Positions 24,301 to 36,300 of a stretch of 64,000 nucleotides of DNA are shown here, in pieces. Numbering within the stretch: position 1 is the stretch's first letter; each line of letters opens with the position of its first letter. Origin of the DNA: Siphonodentalium dalli. Lineage: Eukaryota > Mollusca > Scaphopoda > Gadilida > Siphonodentaliidae. Made by a program: the position numbers and the translations under genes. The stretch is from NCBI GenBank assembly GCA_032622095.1, contig CP136064.1:134051129-134115128 (forward strand). The letters are read 5' to 3'. The notes under the pieces were generated by a model. It saw only the letters and a program-made list of their open reading frames with translations, was not told the origin of the DNA and did no database searches.

Positions 24301-27300
24301 AAGTCAATACATGTTGATGTCTGATTAATGTCACATGTTGTGCAAGCATCTGATTCTGAATGCTTACTAGTATCATCAACATAATCGCTGGATTGAGTGG
24401 ATTCATTGTTGTTCTTGAAACTGCATGAAGGATCGCCTTTCAGTTCATTCAGCAGAGCATATGTTTTGGTGAGTAGAACAGGAACCGTCAAAAGATCATT
24501 GTGTTCTTTCTGGAGGGACAATATGAATGATAATTTTTAGTTAACCCTTGATTTTTGTGCGATGTTCTCCCTTAGTATCATCAGATTCCTCCATGCTAAT
24601 TCCAGCCTATGATTCAGGCAGTGAATCGGGATCAACCATGGATGGGACTTGAGCAACAATACTGATACTCCACCCTTCCTTCCCATGTTTAAACTCGCAC
24701 CGTCCCCGCAGAAATCAACTAATTTTGTGTCAAAGTCTTATTCGGAAAGAACTTCTTCTAGTAGATCTTTCATATAGATAGCCTTTCCACTCTCAGCCAT
24801 TTTAATCTTGAAAAATAGTGTTTCAGGTTGTCTATTTTTAATTATTTTCAGATAAATCAGTTCTTTTTCACTAACACTTGTGTCTGTTGATCCATCCATA
24901 AGAGCAGAATAATACTCAGATTCGGTGATTGATTGTAATAATGAATGGCGAATGTCAATTGCAATATATGAAACAAACTCACTGCACTTGATCTCGTCGT
25001 TATATGTATTTCCTAAATCCACTCCATGTTTTTTTTCAAGCTGGACAAGACCCGGAAGTTTAGCAAATGGCAATTCTTCTCTAACTTTTGCATAGGAAAT
25101 GTCAAAGAGTTTTTTAACTCTGAGAGTGTCCAGGGAGCAAGCATTGCTAAAAGCTTTACCCAGAGGTGTTTCATGGTATCATGGACAGTTTTCATGGGGT
25201 TTAGAAGCCAACAGCCCGGGCGTGTTGCCCCGAATTTCTATCTTTATTAACAGTGTCCTTTTTTGTAGCTCGAACGAAAATGCATCACTGTAATTCAGAT
25301 GCATGTTCAGCCAATCTTCATGTGCCTGGCAGACGGTACATGCTAAAATATATATTTGATCGCTGTCCGGTTGATAATTTAGCCATCTATATTCTTGTTT
25401 CCATGAATTAACCTCTTCACCGCTAAATGACGGTATGACGTTGTGTGCTGGGCTGTTGACATTATTGCAATTTTTCAGTGGGAAATGATAAGGGGAATAT
25501 CACAAGAACCATAAACCTGACTCAGTTGAAAGGCTATTATCATCCACAATCATGGAACATTATACACTGTTTAAACTTCGAGACACAGTTATTCCCATGC
25601 ACCAATATCTGAGTTCCAGTTTTGTATAATGGCCTACTGCTAGGGTGCTGAAGTATGTCTGTAGTACTTATGGACCATATAGCACATGGCATGCACTTTT
25701 ACATCTGTAATAGTTACGGACGTCATGGCAGCGAAGAGGTTAATTGTTTTTATTTTTAGTTTTGTGCTAGCAGACAATTTTTTAAATGAACCCGTAAATT
25801 TTCATAAAACATATTTTGATTGGCTGGCTTTTTAGTACAATATCATTTATAGAGCAACGACTTGTTGTCCAATCAAAATGCATCTAACAGAAGCTGTTGT
25901 CAGTACACTCATACAGTTTTACCTGTTTCCATCTGTGACAGCAGAGAAGAGAAGAGAGTAGAGTTACTCCTCTTTAACATTGAAATGATTGTATCACATT
26001 TTGCTATCAGAAGCGGGAATTTTGATCGCTTTTATTGTTAATTGTGTCGCAAAATGTGATGGGATATTGCTTAATTTGCTCTCGGTTAACTAACATATTT
26101 TATAAGCCAACAAGACGGATCGAAAATCGTTAAATGACAATATATATATGGCCATCATATCGATCTACAGTAACTACATCATCCAAACAGACAAGTCGGG
26201 CCGTCACAAAGAAGTCCTGACATATACCTGGTGACACCTAAGACATTGTTTCATTTAGTTAATGGTCACCTCCATCGCAGTATGTTGCGTTGACAGCTAT
26301 CTCAACCGCGTTGAGGAAAATTGCAACCACGTTGAAGCAGTTTTGAGACCATGTTGTGTGAACAACATAACCGCATTGATGGCAATTTTTCAATGTGGTC
26401 TCACGGTGGCCAAAATACAATGTTTAGTTGCTGTCAATATGTCTAATATTAACAATAAGATAAGAGAATGGTACGAGAAGAAATTGGAGCGACCAAGAAA
26501 GGCTGTTTTCAGTCAGCGGTCTGCTGAAGTAATCAACTATTGAACTGTAACAGTCTTATGAAATGATAAAATCGTGATTGCGAAATATTTAATTTTTATT
26601 TTATGCACGGTTTCAATACGTTTTTTCCTTTCCAAACGGACTATAGTCAATAGATTGAAATACCGCCCATCCCTATACACAACTAATGACAATCTAATAG
26701 TGTAAATTTAGTTTGCTTAAAATGATAAACATGTCTTGAAAAGGTATTGACAATTATAAGATTGAAATTGGTGCCTGGCTTTGAAAATAAATTTTCCGGA
26801 AACTTCTACTGAATTCCTCTCCTTGCTACTCGATAAACTTTAAATAATATATAATAAATATCTGATATAAATAATTGAAATTTCTTCCATTTTTAGTTGA
26901 CTTAAAAAAAAATTATTATAAATATTTTTCTTATAGACTTTAGTGGCTGATAGAATAAATGGTAACTCGACAGGGAAAACATCCCCGTTATGCAAATGGT
27001 ATGCTGAGATTTCACTTATCAATGATCGATTTAGGGCTGGAAAAATATATATATTGCACTATTTGGAAATAAATGAAATTGTCAATGACACTGTAGCTCA
27101 ACTTGGGGAAAAGTTTATTTTTTGCTGAGCAATGAATAGAATGATAAAGAAGGAAAGCCAAAATCCTTTACAGTAAAGGTCTTGTATTGTAAAGATGAAA
27201 TTATTTTCATTTCAACATTTCACCAATATTTGTGGGCTGCCAGGTGCGCCAATGGATTCAAATTGGAAATCCAAGATGATTGGATGAGGGATGTGGCCTG

Positions 27301-30300
27301 TAGGGTGAGCCGAAGGATATAGTCATGCCAAAAGTAAAATGAAGATGGCTGCTGGCAACCATGTTTTTCAACGAATTTCGGAAAAAATCGATGGCTCCCA
27401 TCTAGAATCTCACACCGAAAATCCATATGAAGCTTGGTGACGATCGGTTGAGGGATGTGGCCTGTAGGTTTTGCCGAAGGATTTATTCATGCAAAGAGTA
27501 AAATCCAAGATGGCCACTGGCATCCATGTTTTTCTACGAATTTCAGAAAAAAAATTTATGGCTCCAATCTAGAAGTCACCATGAAGATCCATATAAAGTT
27601 TGGTGATGATCAGATAAGGGATGTGATCTGTAGGGTGTGCCAAAGGATTTAGTTACGCAAAGGGTAAAATCCAAGATGGCTGCCAGCGGCCATGTTTTTC
27701 ATCGAAAATTGATGGCTCCCATCTAGAGGTGATCCTAAACATGACATCTAGATGTCATCATAAAGATCCAGAAAAAGTTTGGTGATGATCAGATGTGACC
27801 TGAAGGATTTGAGTGTACAAAGAGTAAATTTCAAGATGGCTGCTGTTTTTTAACAAACTTCGGAATTTTTTTTTTTTTGCTCCCATCTAGAAGTCACCCC
27901 CAACAATTCATATGACGATTGGTGATGATCGGATGAGGGATGTGGCCTGTAGGGTGAGCCAAAGGAAATTGTTGATGGACCATGGACGGACGCACACACC
28001 AATGGACGAATGACGGATGGTTGATCTGGACGTTGGCATTTTGTGTACCAAACATGGTATGGGCCGGTACACATAGAAACGCTCAGTTAGGTGCCATATA
28101 GAGAGTGACACTATAACACGTGGGTGCCGAGATTTGCTGTTACATTGGCAGATCTGGTTGCCGAGAAATACAGTTATGTTGGGTAAAGGGGCAAGACTCA
28201 TAACTAAAGCTCATCAACCAAGCCAATGGGGGCCCCAGCTGAATAAGAAAGATTTACTGGAACTCATCACCACATTCAAGAGAAATAGAGAGTTTTTAAA
28301 AGCCCATTTCTAGAACTCACAGTAGCAGTAACTTTATCCCAGTCAGATATAAATGCTTGGAATCCAGCTCCTAAAACTGAACCAGCAGTTCTGAAATTTA
28401 AATGTAATAAATTTGTTTTCACAAGACATGGGTTCGTTACCTGTGATCTGTGAAAAAAATTTAGGACATAGGCAATTAGAAATGAGAGGCCAATCACGAT
28501 AAAGTGATAATTCTTCGTAGATGTTATCAACAAGAAATAAACAAGAGATGGACTGTTGTCCGGTGCATACCCTGTGTGGCATACTACCAAGTGTGGGCAT
28601 ATCTATAACCTATGAGTGATATACTCAGAAAGATGGACCCAAAAGTCAGCATTTTAATTTAACCCTTTAGCGTTCAGAGAGCCCCAGAGCGCCCGGCCGC
28701 GTAGCGTCCAGAAAGCCCCAGAGCGCCCGGAGTTTTTGGATTGTTTTCGGTCATAGTTTACAACAAAAACATTGCATTATAACACAACAAATTGATCTTA
28801 TTTTTAATGTAAACAATAAAATGGATGTTACATTATTAATATTTATGTTTTTGTTGGGTTATGTGGTAGATTTTGTACAATTTAATCGACATTTCATAAT
28901 AAAATCGTAATAAAACGAAAACTGCGTCGTCGCGGTGCTATTTTTCAAGTCGAATAAGTCAATGTACTCCGCAATTGTGATCTGTGTACAGCCATCTAAT
29001 ATAGTTTTATTCTACAGATTTTGATTTACAAACTTTATTTTTATTTCTAATAAAATATTTATTTGACTTGTTTATGTTTTTGAGCTATTAATAATATGCA
29101 CCTGAATTAAAAAGACCAATATCATGATTTGACCAGCGAAGCAAATACAGTTCCGAGTCAACTCCAAGACACCTGCGCTGTTGCAGTGTTGGTGTTACTA
29201 AGAACGCCGTGTTGTTCTAACTCTTTTGGCCCTAGATATATTCTCAAATAAAACTGTCATTTGATTTTTCCCCTTATTCATCACAAGATCATATGATTAA
29301 TATTTTATTTTAATACACTGAGTGAGCAATTTTGAGAATTCAATAAAGTTTTGATCGGAAAGTTCGACAACATTTTCAATTTTCTCTTCAGTTACACGTC
29401 CCAACGTCACGCCAATTCAGCCCAATATTGTGGGCACGGGGATTGTCTGGATTAGTACCCAAATAAATTATGTTGCTAAAGCGCATTGACAAATACATAA
29501 TCTTGAGTATATTCTCCACACTATAATCTAAAAATACAAAGGAATAGACACATGATTCAATCCAAAAGGTTTATTTAAAAAACACTCCCGCCAAGAAACG
29601 CCCACTGATAACGTGTGCAAAAAATATGTACCTGTAAACACACGTGGTTGGAAAATGGGGTGCACAATGGGGACTGTCATTTATCATGGCTATAACTATT
29701 ACCCATTTGGTAATACATAAATGACATTCATTGCAAATTCAAACAGAATATATCTTAGATTTAGTATTAGTATCAATTGACAATTTATCGAATATTGTCA
29801 TTGAACTTATTGATCAGGTGATGACGATGAAATAATCTAGGAACCTTGTCGACGTCATAGCAGCAATGATAAAATACTGTAGCACAAATTTATGTGCATC
29901 GGCCGTTTTCTTCTCTCGTTTGATTAATAAAATTATTATTCTGCGCGCTTTAACACTGCGAAATACTTCAGTAAATTGGCCATATCATGATGTGAAAAAT
30001 CAAAGAAATGACATTGTATTATATTAGTTACTTTTATTTGAACACTGAGTTCATGAGCATACGCGGCTATTTTTAAATTGAAAGTGCGTGATCAATGCGG
30101 AATAGTGCGCGAGGCATTTACCGCGAATTACTTATCGGCACTGTCTTGTCCTTTTATATTGAATATGATTGCTCAAAATTTAACTAAGAGAATCGTAAGA
30201 TACAATGTAGGCACGAAACAATTGTTTAATTTATTAATTGCACAAGATCTGTGCTGTGCGAATGTATTGACTGCAATGTCAAGGTCAAACACCGGAGAAA

Positions 30301-33300
30301 CAAAAGTAAACAAAACACACGTGCGATGTAATCGATGGTACAATTAATGTGGACTGGTGTGGACTAATAATGCAGACAATTGTAACTGAATTTAGACGTA
30401 ACTATCCAAGAATTAATATGTCACTTGATGATTTATTTTATGTTTCATTTCACCACGTAGCCATTGCTTATTAATAAATCACCCAATTTCGTGATGTGCT
30501 TTTCCGACAGAGAAATTGAAACTGAAAGTCACATTGATCTGTTGATAAAACAAAACTTACCTTTTGTTTGTTTATTACATTTATTGTTTTAATATATAAA
30601 TATAAAACCTAATAAATATTCACCATACTATCATGCTTGGAGAGGGGGATTAACAACTCTGAAACAAATTACTCCCAGTCACATCCATGCAGATGAACAT
30701 AATTTCATTAAACAAGAGCCACCATACAATTTAGTAATAATACATTTTTTTCCCAATAACTTTGACGTCACCAGAAAGTTCTGTTGGCTGGAGGTAATGA
30801 CGTTAGTCATATTACTGTTGGGTAAAGGGTTAAACAAAAATGATTAACTATAGAACAAAAAACCTAAACAAAATGGTTGAACACGCCATCGAATGTCCTT
30901 ATAGTGTTGAACGTCCCTACCAAATTTCATTGAGATCTGAGCGTTACTGTTCAAGTTATGGCCTGAACAGTCATTGGACGGACCAAAAAGCCATCATTTA
31001 CAGATTAAGATGAATAACTCTAGAATGGAATATCCGAACAAAAGAATGTCCTCATAGTAGTGAACATCCACACCAAATTTCATTAAGATCAGAGCACTAC
31101 TTTCCAAGTCGGAATTACTAAACAAATGCCTGAGAAACAATTAATAAATTTTGGATGACAATAACTCTGCCCACAATAAGCGGACCTGGTCAGTTTTCGA
31201 ACTCCATCAAGACAATGTTGAGCAAGTCTCATATATCGAATATCAACAGATCAAAATTTAGGAAAACTAACCTACTAAGAGCCGTAGCTTCACCCACAAT
31301 ATGCAGACCTCCATCAAGACTTTGTTGAGTAAGTTCTAATGTCAACAAAATCAGTTGATATTTGTCACCTGTAAACGCATGTCCGTGACCCATCTCTCCA
31401 AACTATAGGGAAAATCTCAACCAAGAAAACTCAACCAATCTAAAATATATGGTCCTGTATAAAGTTTAAAACAAACTAACTATTTTAGACTTGATACAGT
31501 CAAATTTATCAAAAGGGACCATACTTGATTGATTCAAGAGCTGTCTTTCTTTTCTCTGCAGCCTTCAATCTGATTTGTTCTCTTGTTATATCCTGGTTTT
31601 CTCGTTCAATCTGGGCTTTCCCCCTCAGCTCTGCCTCGACTCTTTTCATGTCATACTTGTGCCGCACTTCAGCTTCATGTTCAAGTGTAGCTGAAACATT
31701 AAAACAGAAGTCAAAACAATATTAGAGAAAACTGTATTGAAAGCACTTATATAGTAAATCAAAACAATGAACCTCTTTTTTAAACTTATCATTTAATATC
31801 TGGACTGCACCTAATTCATTGACATCCAGAAATGGACAATAAATTGACACATCCAAATAAACAAAGAATAAGTCTGAAGAGGAAAATATGGTGAACATTT
31901 ATCAAATCAAAACAAATAATTTAATCGAGGAACGAGTCTGTTTGACTGTTGGTTCCATCGATGCTATATACATACCATATATAATATATATATGTATAAA
32001 AACACAGATACATGTATAAACAATCTATAGATCGTGATCAAATTTATGGTCTTCCAAATGAATGTCTATGAGAAACTTGACTACCTTAACTCTATCTGCA
32101 GTCACAACTGACTCTGGTAAACTGTTCCATACGGGGATTATTCTCTGTGTGAAAAAGTACTTCCTGATGTCTCTGTTTTTCTGATGCACTTGCAGTTTTA
32201 ATGAGTGTCTCTTGTGCTCCCATTGATTGCACGCTCGAATAATGAATCAGGATGAATGTTGTATTGCTCTGTTATAATTTTATACACCTCTATCATGTCT
32301 CCGCAAGACTTTCTGTATTTTTTTCTTTCTGCTCTTCTTTGAACGGTTTCTAGAGCTTTCGAATGCTTAAGCATGTATGGGCTCCAGACATTTGGCAGTA
32401 TTCTAAGATTGGCCGCACCACGGCTGTATATATTTTGGTGAAAGTGTATGAGTCCATATCGGTGAAGTTGATAGCTGATGATGCCAATTATTCAATTTGC
32501 CTTTGTAGTTACAGCGTTCAACTGTTCCTCAAATTTTTGTTGATCATCAACGATAACCCAATGATCCCCTTCTGACGATGTGGGAATTGTTGGTGGAAAT
32601 TATGGATCAGGTATTGGGGTTTTTATTCCCAAGATGGCCGTGTACATGAACTTTTTTGGAATTAAACCTGTTGAAAATCAAGAGACCATTTACAAGTGGC
32701 ATCTACATGTATACTGGCTTTTATGTCTCTGTTAGTGGATTTCCGATCAGTTTGGTGTCGTCAGCAAATATTTGACACATGCAGGATGATCCGATAGGAA
32801 TGTCGTTGATATAAGTGAGGAATAACACCGGACCCAGAACACTCCCTTGAGGGACCCCACTAGTAACATCCAACCATTTAGAGGAAATTGAATTGATTTG
32901 AACATGTTGTTTTCTGTGTGTTAAAAAAGACTGCGTCCATTTGAGAATTTTTGTTCCGATTCCATATGAGTCTAGTTTCCGAATAATTCATCGATGGGGT
33001 AGTGTCAAAAGCTTTGCGAAAGTCAAAATAGATGACATCTACGGGATTTCCATTATCGATTTCTGATGTTAAATGTTCGAGGTAGTTCACAAGTTCTTCT
33101 AAACCCATGCTGGCAGTCCGTAAATAATTTATTGTGTTCCATGTGATTCATTATGGCATCTCTTAAGAATGATTCTAACACTTTGCACAAAATACAGTTC
33201 ATGCTGACTGGTCGGTAATTTCCTGGGTCGAATTTTGCACCTTTTTTATATATACATGTGACGTTTGCTTTCTTCCAAACTTCCGGGATGAAGCTCTCAT

Positions 33301-36300
33301 CAAGAGATCGATTGACAAGATAATACAATGGTGAACTGATTTCTCTGGCTACTTCTTTCAATACTCTTGGGGGGAGATATTATCTGGACCGAAGCTTTTA
33401 GGAATGTTTAGTTGAGTATTTGTTTTTAAGAGTGAACAAATTAAAAAAAAATAGGGCCATAACTCAGATTAAAATAATCGGATCAAACCCATATTCGAGC
33501 TCAATCTGTCTTTGGGTTGGGAAATTCATATACAAAATTTTGTTCCGATCAGTTAGAAAATGTTTGAGTTATCGCACCATGGGTAAAGTGTAAACTAAGT
33601 AAAAAATACTCTGAATTCCACTGGATACAGCCGGATATGCACGAAACCTAAAGAACAAAATCGGAATAAACTACAAAATGGACTCGTCTTATGGTTTGAC
33701 ACCCAAAGAAATACACACATTCCACCATTTATTAAAAAATTTTAAGAAGCAGAAACTTCGTTTAAAATAGGTAAAAACTAATCTGAGTTTACACAGTTTA
33801 CAACCGGACATGTATGTGTGAAACCGAAAGTACAAAATGACCCGTCTTACAGTTTTACCCGCACACGAAATGGACACATTCCGTTCGCAATGCATACCAC
33901 TAATCCATTTTTACTGGTTTACTTTATATACATGTAATATTTCAAACAAACAAAAAATTCAACAGAACGAAGCAGCCAGCAAACTGTGGTAAATCACATT
34001 TGTTTCATGTTGTTGTTGTAACTGGAGGTCTGGCACCCTGAATACATTGTTTAATTGGGCGCATAAAATTAGATATGTTTAGGTTTAGTTTACAAGTAAT
34101 ATTTCGTTATCAACTTTTTTTTCTTCAACACTACGAAGCATGCAGAAGAAAACTGCGCTAAACCACGTTGTTTATGTTGTTGTAACTGGAGGTCTGGAAC
34201 CCTGGATAAATTGTTTAAATGTGCGCATATAATGAGATTGCGTCATGCACATTGCGAATAAAAGGCTCACACTAAAGTATTTGATGCCTGATTCATATAT
34301 AACGGGTCAATTTTCTGTGGTTATGGTAGTCGGGATCTGAAGATGTCCAATGTCATTAAACGAACAAGTCTGATGTTGGGGAATAGCTTTTATTTACAAT
34401 CATCCAGTTTTCCAAGATGAACATAACATATAACAGCAACAGGTATTCCTTATAACGTTAGCATGAAGTGTCCAATGGTAATCCTAATGACGTGAAACAA
34501 TATAGCGACTAGTCTAGATAAAATGTTCTTCCTTTTAAGTTTGAAGATGAAGGTATTAATATAAAATTGGAGGTGTGAAATGCCAAGCTGAATTAACCAA
34601 TGAGTAAAAGGTGACAAGTAAAAACATGTTAATGGAAATAGAAAGTGTTGTCTAAATGAATAGGCCAATTAAGATTAATGAACTGAATAAGCCAAGGGGC
34701 AAAACAATTAAAAGGTACCAACATAATTAACAGGTTTGATTAAATGAATATGACAATTAAAAACTAATGAATTATAACCTGACAGGCTAAAAGATCTAAG
34801 ATGTGATAATAATAATAAGACAAAACGAACCCTACAAACTGTTTGTGAAAAGTACAGAAGGCAAGAAATTAATTAATGAGAATGTGGAATGACCAAAATT
34901 TAGAGATATTACTTCACAAAAAACACACTAAATTGAACAACAGTTCTAAGTTCTAATATGGCGAATATGGCCCGGTGATATATCCTCTCCGCTCAGCTTG
35001 AATGCGTCCCGCATTCTGGAAATTAGAATGATGTAGATCTGTTGATCTCAATGGCGTGGCGAGTCCCTGGTCCATTGCTTGAATTGGTACAAGAGGTGGT
35101 GGTTTGCCTGGGATATATTGTCCATGTTTAAGTACATATCGTCTTGCTGCATCATCCAATTCACATTCATCCATCCATGTGTTTTCAGAATGTGGTGAAT
35201 CACGCCATTTTATCAAGTACTCCGGTCTTTGCTCATAACGATTGATTCGATATTTGAGAACTTTTTCTGTGAACCGCATGTAACCTCCATGGTTCATTTG
35301 TCCTGTCTGTTCAACTATGCACCATTCCTCGTCTCCTGTAGGTGTCTGAGAAAATGCACTTCGCTGGGGAATATTTGTTATATCAGAATATTGAATGCCC
35401 AATTCAGACGTTGAAGGTTTTGTTTGGATTGATGAATTTCTGGTGGGTACTTTTTCTCCTGAATATTGAACAGATGCTTCATTAGTCAGAGGTGTTGCCT
35501 GCATAGTTGAGTTCACGAGAAGTGGATGTTTAATTGGATTTGTCTGTGAACTTACAGTTTTGAGATTGTCACTTGAATTATCAGTCATTGTTCGAATAGC
35601 GCTGCACCCAGGAATGTCTTGTTGTGCCTTTTGATTTTGAATAGAATGTGAATGGGGAAGCTGTTGTGATAGTTGTTGATTCTTTTTGTCATTATACTGT
35701 CTCATCCGATGATTATCCCTTCTAAGTGTAGAGCTGGATCTAGGTTTTGAGGAACTGAACTGATGTGCAAGCTTATGCCACGAAAGAGTTAATGTTGTTG
35801 TATTCTGCTGCACTTTCAATCCCCATGTCAGTTCTTTTTCCTGCAGATTCAAACTTCCTAGAAGGTTCTGTATATTGATCGGAATGACGTTGAACATCTT
35901 GGACGCTAGCTAAAAAGAAGCGTAGCCGGATTCTCTCACCAATTATAACGGGTCAATTTTCTGTGGTTATGGTAGTCGGGATCTGAAGATGTCCAATGTC
36001 ATTAAACGAACAAGTCTGATGTTGGGGAATAGCTTTTATTTACAATCATCCGGTTTTCCAAGATGAACATAACATATAACAGCAACAGGTATTCCTTATA
36101 ACGTTAGCATGAAGTGTCCAATGGTAATCCTAATGACGTGAAACAATATAGCGACTAGTCTAGATAAAATGTTCTTCCTTTTAAGTTTGAAGATGAAGGT
36201 ATTAATATACAATTGGAGGTGTGAAACGCCAAGCTGAATTAACCAATGAGTAAAAGGTGACAAGTAAAAACATGTTAATGGAAATAGAAAGTGTTGTCTA

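Noticed and set aside
26262..26543. 93-codon open frame on the plus strand
   Set aside because: No recognisable motif, no splice context, and length is possible by chance in this sequence.
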